From an uncultured Clostridia bacterium (GTDB lineage: Bacteria; Bacillota; Clostridia; Christensenellales; Borkfalkiaceae): a DNA stretch of 64,000 nt. The notes under the pieces are model-generated. The model searched no databases. It was not told where the DNA came from and was given only the letters and a program-made list of their open reading frames with translations. Shown here one piece after another: positions 28,423-37,202 of the stretch. The position numbers and the translations under genes were made by a program. How positions within the stretch are numbered: the stretch's first letter is position 1; every line of letters begins with the position of its first letter. The stretch is from assembly GCA_947589085.1 (NCBI GenBank), contig CANPZD010000006.1, positions 1 through 64,000 of the forward strand, in the 5' to 3' direction.

Positions 28423-29478
28423 ATGTTGAGCGAAAAGCTACGCAAAATATACGAAAGTTCGGGGGCGGACGCGCTCTTTCTCGCGTGCGATTTTCTGCGG
28501 AGATATCTTACAGATTTTTATTCGACGGACGGGTATGTGCTCGTCACGCCCGAGGAATGTATTTTCGTCGCCGATCTGAGATATTTCGAGGCTGCGGAAA
28601 AGAAGCTTTCCGGCTCCTGCGTAAAAGTGGTGCAAGGCGGTTGCGGAAACGCGCTCGAGCTTGCAAAACCCTATCATACGCTCGGCGTTCCGTATCCGTT
28701 TACGAGCGTTTCGGCGCTCCGTCTCTATGAGCAGGACGGCCACGAGACGTTGGATTGCATGCCCGCGTTCAGGGCCGCGATGCTCGTGAAAGAGGAATGG
28801 GAACTTTCCCGCATCGAAAAGGCATGCGAGATCGCCGAGGACGCATTCGATTTGCTCTTGCCCGATCTCAAAGAGGGGATGCGCGAATCCGAAGTCGCAG
28901 CTCTTCTCGAATACAATATGCGGCGGCTGGGCGCGAGCGGCGTTTCCTTCGATACGATCTGTGCGTTCGGGGAAAACGGGAGCGTTCCGCACTATGAAAC
29001 GGCGGCGCGCAAGCTCAGGTTCGGGGATCCCGTGCTCATTGACTTCGGCTGCAAATACGAAGGATATTGTTCGGACATTACGCGTACGTTCCTGTTCGGC
29101 GACGACGGCAGGCACGAGGAATTCAAAAAACTTCATGCGACGGTCCTGATGGCGCACGAACTTGTGAAAGAGCGGCTCTGTTCGGGCATGACGGGCGCGG
29201 AGGCGGACGCGATCGCAAGGGGGTATCTGCGTTCCAAGGGCCTTTCGGAGAACTTTACGCATTCGCTGGGGCACGGCGTGGGATTGCAGATCCATGAAGC
29301 GCCCGTGCTCTCACCCCGCAGTCGGGACGTTCTTACGGACGGAATGGTTTTTTCCGACGAACCGGGCGTATATCTTGCGGGCAGGCTCGGGATCCGAATT
29401 GAGGACACCGTGTGTCTGAAAGGCGGCAAAGTCGTTTCGTTTATGAAAAAGACGAGCCGCCGCGCACTTATTCTATAA
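28423..29478 (+). CDS. Xaa-Pro aminopeptidase family (M24) peptidase
   Basis: A 351-residue PepP/PepQ-type metallopeptidase. N-terminal creatinase-like domain (about 1-125) and pita-bread catalytic domain with metal ligands in LIDFGCKYEGYCSDITRTF (both Asp), HSLGHGVGLQIHE (His), DEPGVYL and IRIEDT (Glu). It should remove N-terminal residues before proline. The in-frame ATG at 28417 sits six bases upstream inside the region expected to be untranscribed. It precedes efp by 31 bases, the usual pepP-efp order in Firmicutes. Confidence 0.92.
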   Translation: MLSEKLRKIYESSGADALFLACDFLRRYLTDFYSTDGYVLVTPEECIFVADLRYFEAAEKKLSGSCVKVVQGGCGNALELAKPYHTLGVPYPFTSVSALRLYEQDGHETLDCMPAFRAAMLVKEEWELSRIEKACEIAEDAFDLLLPDLKEGMRESEVAALLEYNMRRLGASGVSFDTICAFGENGSVPHYETAARKLRFGDPVLIDFGCKYEGYCSDITRTFLFGDDGRHEEFKKLHATVLMAHELVKERLCSGMTGAEADAIARGYLRSKGLSENFTHSLGHGVGLQIHEAPVLSPRSRDVLTDGMVFSDEPGVYLAGRLGIRIEDTVCLKGGKVVSFMKKTSRRALIL

Positions 29479-29509
29479 AAATCATCGTGAACAATAAGGA
29501 GATATCAAA

Positions 29510-30073
29510 ATGGCACAAATCATGGCAGGCGACATCAGAAAGGGCACAACGTTCGAATACAAGAGCGGCGTGTACACCGTTACCGAATTCCAGCACGTCA
29601 AACCCGGCAAAGGCGCCGCGTTTGTGCGTACGACGCTGAAAAACGTCGTGACGGGACAAGTTCTCTCCGACGAGACGTTCAACCCCACGACCAAGCTGGA
29701 GACGGCGCAGGTGGAGACGAAGAAGATGACCTATTCTTACAACGACGGGGAATTCTACTACTTCATGGACGAAGAGTTCAATCTCACCCCGCTCAATCAC
29801 GATCAGGTCGCCGACGCGCTGCGTTATATCCGTGAGAACGATATCGTAACCGTGCGCTTTTTGCATGACAGCGCGTTTTCCGTCGAGCCGGAAAACTTTG
29901 TGGAACTCAAAGTAGTCGAAGCGGAACCGGGGGTCAAGGGAAACACCGCGACCAACGTCACGAAGGCGGCGAAAGTCGAAACGGGCGCGACGTTCCAGGT
30001 CCCGATGTTCGTAAACGAGGGAGACACGATCCGCATCGACACCCGTACGGGCGAATACATGTCGAGAGTGTAA
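29510..30073 (+). CDS. efp: Elongation factor P
   Basis: A 187-residue EF-P with three beta-barrel domains; it relieves ribosome stalling at polyproline. The tip of domain I reads KPGKG with K34 as the modifiable lysine. Other family segments are [16 protein letters not shown] and [17 protein letters not shown] at the end. SD AAGGAGA is at the right distance. No EpmA/EpmB-type modification genes are nearby. Confidence 0.98.
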   Translation: MAQIMAGDIRKGTTFEYKSGVYTVTEFQHVKPGKGAAFVRTTLKNVVTGQVLSDETFNPTTKLETAQVETKKMTYSYNDGEFYYFMDEEFNLTPLNHDQVADALRYIRENDIVTVRFLHDSAFSVEPENFVELKVVEAEPGVKGNTATNVTKAAKVETGATFQVPMFVNEGDTIRIDTRTGEYMSRV

Positions 30074-30077
30074 TTGC

Positions 30078-30515
30078 ATGAAATTCGTCGCGCAGAGAGT
30101 TTCGCGCGCAACCCTGCATGTAAACGGTCAGCTCGTTTCCGAAATCGGATGCGGGCTTGTCGTTTATTTCGGAGTGCGCGTCGGCGACAGCGAGGCGCAG
30201 GCGGAAAAGTGCGCCGAAAAGCTCGCGTCTCTTCGCGTCTTCGAAGACGAGGCGGGCAAAATGAATTTATCCGTCCGGGATACTTCGGGAGAGATCCTGT
30301 TCGTTTCGCAGTTCACGCTGTACGGAGATTGCAGAAAGGGAAACCGCCCGAGTTTTTCCGAGGCGGAGCGGCCGGAACGCGCAAATCAGCTCTACCGCTA
30401 CACCGCGGAGCGGATCGAAAAACTCGGCGTGCCCGTCAAGCTCGGCGTATTCGGTGCGGATATGCGCATCGAACAGGTCAACCGAGGTCCGGTCACGATC
30501 GTCTATGAAATTTAG
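30078..30515 (+). CDS. dtd: D-aminoacyl-tRNA deacylase
   Basis: A 145-residue enzyme that hydrolyses D-aminoacyl-tRNA and mischarged Gly-tRNA-Ala. The two active-site motifs are SQFTLYGD (about residues 77-84) and NRGPVTI (about 135-141), the latter giving the cross-subunit Gly-cisPro. Start four bases after efp, with only a weak SD, suggesting coupling. Confidence 0.96.
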   Translation: MKFVAQRVSRATLHVNGQLVSEIGCGLVVYFGVRVGDSEAQAEKCAEKLASLRVFEDEAGKMNLSVRDTSGEILFVSQFTLYGDCRKGNRPSFSEAERPERANQLYRYTAERIEKLGVPVKLGVFGADMRIEQVNRGPVTIVYEI

Positions 30516-30637
30516 CAAGGGAGGGGGAGGCGGCTGCTTTCCCCGTTTCCGTATTCCGGGGATCCGGGATCGGATCTTGCCGGTCGGCGCCGTATGGTTT
30601 GCGCGCGGAAAGGGATAAAATAACAATCGGAGGTCGT

Positions 30638-31480
30638 ATGGGATTCTTTGCCCGCATCAAATCCATTTTTGTCAGAAAAAGGCTCGTGCTCGGCATTGCG
30701 CTCGGCAGCGGCGGCGCCAAGGGAATGGCGCACCTCGGCGCGCTCAAAGCCTTTGAAGAAGCCGGGATCTCGTTCGGCGTGATAACGGGTGCGAGCATCG
30801 GCGCCATTGTGGGCGCGCTGTACGCCAAAGGATATTCTTCGGCGGATATGATGGGCATCGTGGAGAGTCTCAACCGCAAGGAATTTTCCAAGAACCTGCA
30901 TCCGTTTGCCGATCTCGACTTTGCGGAGCGATTTCTCGAGCCGTATCTCGAGGGAGATATTTCCGATCTGCCCAAGCCCTTTGCGGCCGCGGTGACGGAG
31001 GCGAAGAGCAACCGCAGCGTCATGTTGAGATCGGGGAAAATCGCCCGCGCGCTCACGGCTTCCGCCGCGATCCCGCCCTTTTTTCGCGGCGTGGAGATCG
31101 ATACGGTCAAATATTACGACGGCGCATTTTCCAACGCCGTTCCGGCCGACGCCTGCAAAGAACTCGGCGCCGATTTCGTGATCGGGATCGATCTGGCGGC
31201 CTTTCAGCGGGCGGAGGATGAAAAAGGACGGTTTCAGCGCATTCTCGGCTCTGCGATCAGCGTCATGACGCCGGTAAAATACACGGAGGATTGCCGCTCC
31301 CGCGGGTACGCCGCGGCGGACTATATGCTCCGTCCGAATTTATACAACTACAGCGCCACGGATGTTTCGCACGCGTCTATGGACGAAATGTTCGAGATCG
31401 GATACAAGGAAGCGAAAGCGCGCATTCCCGAGATCAAAGCCGCAATGAAGGAGAAGCGCCGTGCACGCGCAAAAAAGTAG
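30638..31480 (+). CDS. Patatin-like phospholipase family protein
   Basis: A 280-residue alpha/beta/alpha hydrolase of the bacterial patatin (RssA-like) group. Oxyanion loop GSGGAKGMAHLG (about 23-34), nucleophile Ser in GASIGAIVG, catalytic Asp in YYDGAFSN. The first 18 residues are basic (FFARIKSIFVRKR) and may bind membrane. CGGAGG lies six bases before the ATG at 30638; the frame reaches upstream but without an SD. It overlaps the next gene by 20 bases. Another patatin-like gene is at 47245. Substrate unknown. Confidence 0.92.
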   Translation: MGFFARIKSIFVRKRLVLGIALGSGGAKGMAHLGALKAFEEAGISFGVITGASIGAIVGALYAKGYSSADMMGIVESLNRKEFSKNLHPFADLDFAERFLEPYLEGDISDLPKPFAAAVTEAKSNRSVMLRSGKIARALTASAAIPPFFRGVEIDTVKYYDGAFSNAVPADACKELGADFVIGIDLAAFQRAEDEKGRFQRILGSAISVMTPVKYTEDCRSRGYAAADYMLRPNLYNYSATDVSHASMDEMFEIGYKEAKARIPEIKAAMKEKRRARAKK

Positions 31481-32456
31481 ACGCGACCCCGATCGGAGAA
31501 GTCGGATCCGCCGTCTTATCCTGCTTGCGGCGTGGGCGGTTTTTTCGATCGCCGCCGCCGTTCTCGCCTATTATTTGCCGTGGCGGAATCTGTTTCCCGC
31601 GATCCGGATCCCCGCCCGGGCGGAAGGGGAAATGCGCGTCCATTTCCTCGATGTGGGGCAGGGCGATTCCACGATCCTTGAATTCCCGGACGGCGCCTGT
31701 CTTTTGGTGGACGCCGGCGACGGATCGTCCGATCACCAGTTAAAGCTCAACCGATACTTGCGCGGATTGAAGCCGACCTCGCTCGAAGTGGTCGCAACGC
31801 ATGTCGACGCAGATCATTGCGGCGGGATCGCTCCGGTCATCGAGACGTTCGGCGCGACGAAGCTCTGGCTTCCGGCGGTTCCGTCCGAAAACGCCGTGTA
31901 TCGCAATGCGGTCGCGGCGGCGGAAGAGAAGGGCGCCGAAACGGAGATCCTCACGCGGTATCGGGCGATCCCCGGCGCCTGCGGCGCATATGCCGTATGT
32001 ATTTCCCCCTATTCGCTGGGGGAAGACGATCCCAATGAATCTTCCGCGGTCCTCTATGTGAGCTATCAAGACGTGCAGATCTTGCTCGGCGCGGACATTC
32101 CCGCGGCGCGGGAGAGGCTTCTGGTGCGGGAATACGCTCTCGACGAGACGATCTTCGACAGCGGCTCTTACGCCGTGCGTCTCGACGAAGTAGACGTTCT
32201 GCGCGTTTCCCATCACGGATCCTCGACCTCTTCTTCGGAAGAATGGCTTTCTCTTCTTAGCCCCGACATCGCGGTAATTTCCTGCGGACGGGGCAACCGA
32301 TATGCGCATCCCGCTTCCGAGGCCGTTGCGCGCCTTGCGGCGTATGTCGGCGAGATCTACCGGACGGACGAGCTGGGCGATATCGTGCTCGGCGTCACGT
32401 CGGACGGCTACACGGTGACTGCGGGAAACGAATCCTCAAAAAGGAGCTACCTATGA
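31461..32456 (+). CDS. ComEC/Rec2-type metallo-beta-lactamase-fold hydrolase, membrane-anchored
   Basis: A 331-residue protein with one N-terminal membrane anchor (about residues 18-42) and an extracytoplasmic MBL domain of the kind fused to ComEC (VHFLDVGQGDSTILEFPDG, LLVDAGDG, THVDADHCGGI, LLGADIPAARE, RVSHHGSSTS, SCGRGNRYAHP). It lacks the ComEC membrane channel, so it is a stand-alone extracellular hydrolase, possibly a nuclease or phosphodiesterase. GTG start at 31461 with GGAG upstream, overlapping the patatin gene. Stop overlaps aroC by ATGA. Confidence 0.9.
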   Translation: MHAQKSRRDPDRRSRIRRLILLAAWAVFSIAAAVLAYYLPWRNLFPAIRIPARAEGEMRVHFLDVGQGDSTILEFPDGACLLVDAGDGSSDHQLKLNRYLRGLKPTSLEVVATHVDADHCGGIAPVIETFGATKLWLPAVPSENAVYRNAVAAAEEKGAETEILTRYRAIPGACGAYAVCISPYSLGEDDPNESSAVLYVSYQDVQILLGADIPAARERLLVREYALDETIFDSGSYAVRLDEVDVLRVSHHGSSTSSSEEWLSLLSPDIAVISCGRGNRYAHPASEAVARLAAYVGEIYRTDELGDIVLGVTSDGYTVTAGNESSKRSYL

Positions 32457-33583
32457 AAATCGTAACGAGCGGCGAATCGCACGGCAAGGGATTGTTTGCC
32501 GTGATTGAAGGCTTCCCCGCCGGGCTGAACGTGCGGATCGGATCGATCGACGCGGCGCTTGCGCGCAGGCAGAGCGGTTACGGCAGAGGAGCGCGTCAGG
32601 CGATCGAATGCGACCGCGTTGAGATCCTCACGGGCGTTCGGGACGGAATAACGCTCGGCAGTCCCGTCACGCTGGCGATCCTTAACCGCGACTATGAAAA
32701 TTGGAAGCAATGGATGGCGCCCGAGGGGTGCGATCTTTCTGCGCGCCGCCTCACGGCCGTCCGGCCGGGGCATGCGGACCTTTCCGGCATGAAAAAATTC
32801 TCTCAAACAGACGCAAGGAACATTCTGGAACGCGCATCGGCGCGGGAGACGGCGGCGCGGGTCGCGGCCGGCGAACTTTGCCGCATGCTTCTCGAAGAGC
32901 TTGGCGTCTTTGTTTCGGGATATGTGCGCAACATCGGTCCCGTATGCGACGAGGAAGAATATCCGTTTGATCGGCTCTCTTGCCGCGAGTGCGCGTGCGG
33001 GATGATGAACGCCGCGCTTGCGGAGCGCGCCAAACGCGAGATCGACGCATGCCGCTCGGCGGGCGATACGCTCGGCGGGATCTGCGAGATCCGCGTCAAA
33101 GGGCTGAAGAGCGGCTTCGGAAGCTGTATGACCTATCCGGAAAAACTCGACGCCCGCCTTGCCGCCGCCGCAATGAGCGTGCAGGCTGTAAAAGGCGTGG
33201 AATTCGGCGCGGGATTCGGGGCGGCGCGTCTGCGCGGCAGCGCGGTCCACGACGAGATCTTTTACGACGAAGCGCGGGGATTCTATCGTAGGACGAACCG
33301 CGCGGGCGGGATCGAGGGCGGCATGTCGAACGGCGAGGAGATCGTGCTGCGCGCCGCCATGAAGCCGATCCCCACGCTCGGCGCGGGACTTTCCACCGTA
33401 GATACGGAAACGATGCAGCCGGTACGCGCGGCCGCGGAGCGGAGCGACGTCTGCGCCGTTCCCGCATGCGAACAGGTGCTGGAAGCCGCGGTGTGCGCGG
33501 AACTTTGCGCGGCGGTTCTGGAGCGCCTCGGCGGGGATACGCTCGCACAGTTGAAGGCGCGCTACGGGGAGCTTCCGCAATGA
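32453..33583 (+). CDS. aroC: Chorismate synthase
   Basis: A 376-residue FMN-dependent enzyme converting EPSP to chorismate, the last step of the shikimate pathway. Family segments: SGESHGKGLFAVIEGFPAG, RRQSGYGRGARQAIE, RPGHADLSGMKKF, DARNILERASARETAARVAAG and RTNRAGGIEGGMSNGEEIVLRAAMKPI. Starts the cluster aroC-aroB-aroE-aroQ-aroK in which neighbours all overlap by 4-7 bases. Confidence 0.98.
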   Translation: MKIVTSGESHGKGLFAVIEGFPAGLNVRIGSIDAALARRQSGYGRGARQAIECDRVEILTGVRDGITLGSPVTLAILNRDYENWKQWMAPEGCDLSARRLTAVRPGHADLSGMKKFSQTDARNILERASARETAARVAAGELCRMLLEELGVFVSGYVRNIGPVCDEEEYPFDRLSCRECACGMMNAALAERAKREIDACRSAGDTLGGICEIRVKGLKSGFGSCMTYPEKLDARLAAAAMSVQAVKGVEFGAGFGAARLRGSAVHDEIFYDEARGFYRRTNRAGGIEGGMSNGEEIVLRAAMKPIPTLGAGLSTVDTETMQPVRAAAERSDVCAVPACEQVLEAAVCAELCAAVLERLGGDTLAQLKARYGELPQ

Positions 33584-34632
33584 GACCGATCCGGATCAGA
33601 ACCAAGACGGAGGAGGCGAGCGCCGTCTATTTTCCGCGCGATGCGCTGCGCGCGCTCAAAAAATATGCCGGCGATTCCGCGCTCATCTTTACGGATGAAA
33701 ATGTGTTTCGTCTTTACGGAGAGCGGATGCGCGAATCCCTGCCCGGGGCGAAGATCCATGTGATGCCCGCGGGCGAGGCGCACAAGGTTCCGGAAACGCT
33801 GGGCGGACTTCTGCAAGCGATGGCCGAAGCGGAACTGACGCGCGCGTCTGCGCTGGTCGCGGTCGGCGGAGGAGTTGTCGGGGACCTCGGCGGCCTTGCC
33901 GCCGCGCTCTACATGCGCGGCATCCGGTGCATTCAGGTGCCTACGACTCTTCTCGCGCAGGTTGATTCTTCGGTGGGCGGCAAGACGGCCGTGGACTTTT
34001 GCGGGGTAAAAAATCTGATCGGCGCGTTCCGGCAGCCGGAAGCGGTGCTTGTGGACGGCGCCTTTTTGCAAACGCTTCCCGCCCGTGAAATCCTCTGCGG
34101 AGCGGGCGAGATCGTCAAGTATGCGGCGCTCGACGGGGCGCTCTTCGATTTGCTCCGGGAGCGTCGGGAAGATCTCTGCGATTCCTCGTTTTTATCGTCG
34201 GTCGTGCCGCGGTGCATTGCGTTCAAAGCGGAGATCGTGCGGCGGGATCCGCAGGAAAGCGGGTTGAGAAGATGTCTCAATCTCGGGCACACCACGGGGC
34301 ACGCGATCGAACTTTCCCATCCGGAACTTTCCCACGGGGCATGCGTGCTTTACGGCATTCTGTACGAATCGGCGCTTGCCAAACGGTATCTGCAATGCGA
34401 CGAAGAATATCTTTCCCGTCTCGAAGCGCTCTGCAAACGCGCGCTCTCGGCTCATGCGCCCGGGATCGACGCCGCGGCCTGCGCGCGCCTTGCGCGGTTG
34501 GATAAAAAGAACCGCTCGGCAGAGCAAATTGCGGCGGTGGTGCCCGTGCGCAAGGGCGAATTTGCGCTTTTGGAGCTTGCTTACGAAGAATATGCGCACG
34601 CACTGAACCAGATCGGAGAAATCACATGCTGA
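33580..34632 (+). CDS. aroB: 3-dehydroquinate synthase
   Basis: A 350-residue NAD- and metal-dependent enzyme that cyclises DAHP. Visible: GEAHKVPETL, AVGGGVVGDLGGLAAALYMRG, VPTTLLAQVDSSVGGKTAVD, KNLIGAFRQP, GAGEIVKYA (metal ligand Glu) and NLGHTTGHAIE (metal ligand His), with the final H in ELSHG. The ATG at 33580 overlaps the aroC stop. Confidence 0.97.
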   Translation: MRPIRIRTKTEEASAVYFPRDALRALKKYAGDSALIFTDENVFRLYGERMRESLPGAKIHVMPAGEAHKVPETLGGLLQAMAEAELTRASALVAVGGGVVGDLGGLAAALYMRGIRCIQVPTTLLAQVDSSVGGKTAVDFCGVKNLIGAFRQPEAVLVDGAFLQTLPAREILCGAGEIVKYAALDGALFDLLRERREDLCDSSFLSSVVPRCIAFKAEIVRRDPQESGLRRCLNLGHTTGHAIELSHPELSHGACVLYGILYESALAKRYLQCDEEYLSRLEALCKRALSAHAPGIDAAACARLARLDKKNRSAEQIAAVVPVRKGEFALLELAYEEYAHALNQIGEITC

Positions 34633-35459
34633 AATTGGCCGTAGTCGGGAAAGACGTCTCCGCTTCGCTGAGCCCGCGGATGCACACCATGATTCTTTCC
34701 GCGTTCAGAGAACCGTGTACCTATGATAAGGTCTCCGTATCTCCCGCCGACTTTGCGCGGCGCGCCGGAGAGCTGTTTGAAACATACGACGCGTTCAACG
34801 TCACGATCCCGTTCAAAGGGGAGATCGTCGGATTCCTGAAAGAACTCCGCGGCGACGCGCAGATATTCGGAGCCGTGAATACGGTTGTGTCGCGCGAGCG
34901 CGCGGGGTACAATACGGACGGATACGGATTTCTCTGCATGCTGGAAAACGCGGACGTTTCCCCCGCAGGAAAGCGAGCGCTCGTTTTGGGCGCGGGCGGC
35001 GCGGGACGGAGCGTGATCCGCAAACTTGCGGATGCCGGCGCGGACGTATTCGCATACGATAAGGATCCGGCGCGGCTTGCGGCGTGTCTGAACGATCTGC
35101 CCTGTTTTGTCGCGTTGTCCGAAGTGCCGCTTGCGCCCTATGATATTATAGTGAACTGCACCGGCGTGGGAATGCACGAAACGGTGGGAATGACGCCCGA
35201 AGCGGAAATTTCCGGTCTCGGAAAGATCCCCGTCGGAAGGGAATTGCTCGGGTCATGCGAAACGGCGGTGGATCTGATCTACGAACCCGCGAGATCGGAA
35301 TTTTTGCGAGTCGCGGCCGATTGCGGAAAGAAAATCGTATCGGGCGGAGCCATGCTGTTTTATCAGGCCTATTGCGCGGATTGTATTTTTCTCGGAAAAA
35401 CGCCGTGCGCGCAAGAGGCGAAACGTTTATACAAAAAATATTTGGAGGAATCCCGATGA
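34626..35459 (+). CDS. aroE: Shikimate dehydrogenase
   Basis: A 277-residue NADPH enzyme reducing 3-dehydroshikimate. N-terminal substrate domain with SLSPRMHT and FNVTIPFKGEI (catalytic Lys), GAVNTVV and NTDGYGF (catalytic Asp); Rossmann domain with LGAGGAGRSVI; C-terminal GGAMLFYQAYCAD. Overlaps aroB by seven bases. Confidence 0.97.
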   Translation: MLKLAVVGKDVSASLSPRMHTMILSAFREPCTYDKVSVSPADFARRAGELFETYDAFNVTIPFKGEIVGFLKELRGDAQIFGAVNTVVSRERAGYNTDGYGFLCMLENADVSPAGKRALVLGAGGAGRSVIRKLADAGADVFAYDKDPARLAACLNDLPCFVALSEVPLAPYDIIVNCTGVGMHETVGMTPEAEISGLGKIPVGRELLGSCETAVDLIYEPARSEFLRVAADCGKKIVSGGAMLFYQAYCADCIFLGKTPCAQEAKRLYKKYLEESR

Positions 35460-35878
35460 AACTACTCGTGATCAACGGAGTCAATCTGAATCTGACAGGC
35501 AGGCGCGAACAGAGCGTGTACGGCACGGAGACGCTTGCCGAGATCGAGGCCGAGATCCGCGCGTTTGCCGCCGTCCGCGGGCACGCCGTGGATTTTTTTC
35601 AGAGCAACTGCGAGGGCGAACTCTGCACGGCGATCCAGAACGCCGAGGGGAAATACGACGGGATCGTTCTGAACGCAGGAGCGTATTCGCATTATTCCTA
35701 TGCGATTCGCGACGCGATTGCCTCGGGAACGGTTCCCGTGGTGGAAGTGCATATGAGCAATGTGTTCGCCCGGGAAGAATTCCGCCGGAAATCCGTGCTG
35801 ACGGAAGTCTGTAAGGGCGAGATCCTCGGCTTCGGCAAAAAGAGCTATCTGCTCGCATTGGAGAGCTTTTTTCTATGA
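35456..35878 (+). CDS. aroQ: 3-dehydroquinate dehydratase, type II
   Basis: A 140-residue dodecameric-type dehydratase. LVINGVNLNLTGRREQSVYG (catalytic Arg and the flexible-loop Tyr), QSNCEGELCTAIQ, LNAGAYSHYSYAIRDAI and VEVHMSNVFAREEFR (catalytic His) all fit. The ATG at 35456 has GGAGGA seven bases upstream. Confidence 0.97.
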   Translation: MKLLVINGVNLNLTGRREQSVYGTETLAEIEAEIRAFAAVRGHAVDFFQSNCEGELCTAIQNAEGKYDGIVLNAGAYSHYSYAIRDAIASGTVPVVEVHMSNVFAREEFRRKSVLTEVCKGEILGFGKKSYLLALESFFL

Positions 35879-36372
35879 ATCTCGTCCTGTGCGGCATGCC
35901 CGGCGCGGGAAAAACGGCAGTCGGCGCGGCGCTTGCCGGGCTTTGCGGACGAAAATTCGTCGATACGGATGCGCTCATCGTGCAAAGGCACGGAGACATC
36001 GCGGGGATCTTCGAACGCCTGGGCGAGGCAGGTTTCCGTGCTTTGGAGCGGGAGATCGTATGTGAACTTGCGCCGCAAAACGGATTGGTGATCGCAACGG
36101 GCGGCGGAACGGTGGCCGATCCCGAAAATTGCAGACTTCTCAAACGAAACGGCAGGATCTGCTATTTGCGCGCCGCGCCGGAGACGTTGCTCAAACGCAT
36201 TTCGGGGGATGGGACGCGTCCGCTGCTGGCGGGCGATCCGGAGAAAAATCTCCGTAAGCTTTGGGAAACGCGCAAAGAGATCTATGAGCGCGCCGCCGAC
36301 TTTATCGTCGACACGGACGCGTTTTCCGTGATTCGGGTCGCGGAACGGATCGTCGAGGAGGGAAGATTATGA
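35875..36372 (+). CDS. aroK: Shikimate kinase
   Basis: A 165-residue P-loop kinase. Walker A GMPGAGKT (7-14), shikimate-binding FVDTDALI and FRALEREI, ATGGGTV, and the lid GDGTRPLLAG. With aroC, aroB, aroE and aroQ it covers the pathway from DAHP to chorismate except EPSP synthase (aroA), which is not in the window. Confidence 0.96.
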   Translation: MNLVLCGMPGAGKTAVGAALAGLCGRKFVDTDALIVQRHGDIAGIFERLGEAGFRALEREIVCELAPQNGLVIATGGGTVADPENCRLLKRNGRICYLRAAPETLLKRISGDGTRPLLAGDPEKNLRKLWETRKEIYERAADFIVDTDAFSVIRVAERIVEEGRL

Positions 36373-37067
36373 AGATCGCGCTTGTGACGGGGGCAACGAG
36401 AGGCATTGGACTTGCGACGGCGCAGCTGCTCACGGAGAAACATTACCGCGTATACGGGCTGTATTCGCACGACGATGACGCCGCAAAGAGGGCGCAGGAG
36501 CAGCTTCCGGAAGTAAAATTCATCAAAGCGGACGTCTCCGAGGAAGAAGCCGTCGAAGCGGTCTTTCAAGAGATCCCGCGCTTGGATCTTCTCGTCTGCA
36601 ACGCAGGCGTCGCGCTTTGGAAACAGATCCAGGATACGACGAAGGAGGAATTCCGCCGCGTCATGGAGATCAACACGGGCGGGGTATTTGATTGCTGCAA
36701 ATACGCAACGAAGAAAATGCTGGAAACGGGCGGCGCGATCGTGACCGTCGCTTCGGTCTGGGGGGAATGCGGCGGAAGCTGCGAGAGCGTCTATTCCGCC
36801 TCGAAGGGGGCCGTGATCGCATTCACAAAGGCGCTTGCAAAGGAACTTGCGCCCTCCGGTATCACGGTCAACTGCGTCAGTCCCGGCGTGATCGAAACCT
36901 CGATGAACGCACGCCTTACCGCCGGAGAGAAAAAAATGCTGGAAGAGGAGATCCCGCTCGGCCGATTCGGGACGGCGGAAGAGGTCGCGTCCGCGATACT
37001 TTTTCTCGCCGAGCATCGATACATTACGGGGCAGGTGCTCTCCGTAAACGGCGGATTCTGCATGTGA
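36369..37067 (+). CDS. Short-chain dehydrogenase/reductase (FabG-like)
   Basis: A 232-residue classical SDR. Cofactor loop VTGATRGIGLA, CNAGVAL, catalytic Ser in VTVASVW, YSASKGA with the Tyr-Lys pair, and the C-terminal VNGGFCM. It overlaps aroK by four bases and ends the operon. It looks like FabG, but its place in a shikimate cluster and the lack of other fatty acid genes leave the substrate open. Confidence 0.88.
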   Translation: MKIALVTGATRGIGLATAQLLTEKHYRVYGLYSHDDDAAKRAQEQLPEVKFIKADVSEEEAVEAVFQEIPRLDLLVCNAGVALWKQIQDTTKEEFRRVMEINTGGVFDCCKYATKKMLETGGAIVTVASVWGECGGSCESVYSASKGAVIAFTKALAKELAPSGITVNCVSPGVIETSMNARLTAGEKKMLEEEIPLGRFGTAEEVASAILFLAEHRYITGQVLSVNGGFCM

Positions 37068-37092
37068 AAGAAACAAAATTTCATTTTTTCAT

Positions 37093-37115
37093 AGTATTAT
37101 GTCTAACACAATACT
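37093..37115. repeat. 23-bp inverted repeat, copy A
   Basis: AGTATTATG (37093-37101), TCTAA, CACAATACT (37107-37115). The same sequence, including the TCT at the start of the loop, occurs on the minus strand at 52235-52257 (20 of 23 positions identical). Followed by TGGTTTTT, so it could act as a weak terminator for the shikimate operon, or it is an operator or dispersed repeat. Confidence 0.6.
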
Positions 37116-37202
37116 TGGTTTTTGCAACTATTTTTGTAAATAATCGGAAAAATTTCTCTGAAAAAAGAGGAGTTTTTTTAATTTTTGACGAAATAACATT
37201 TG

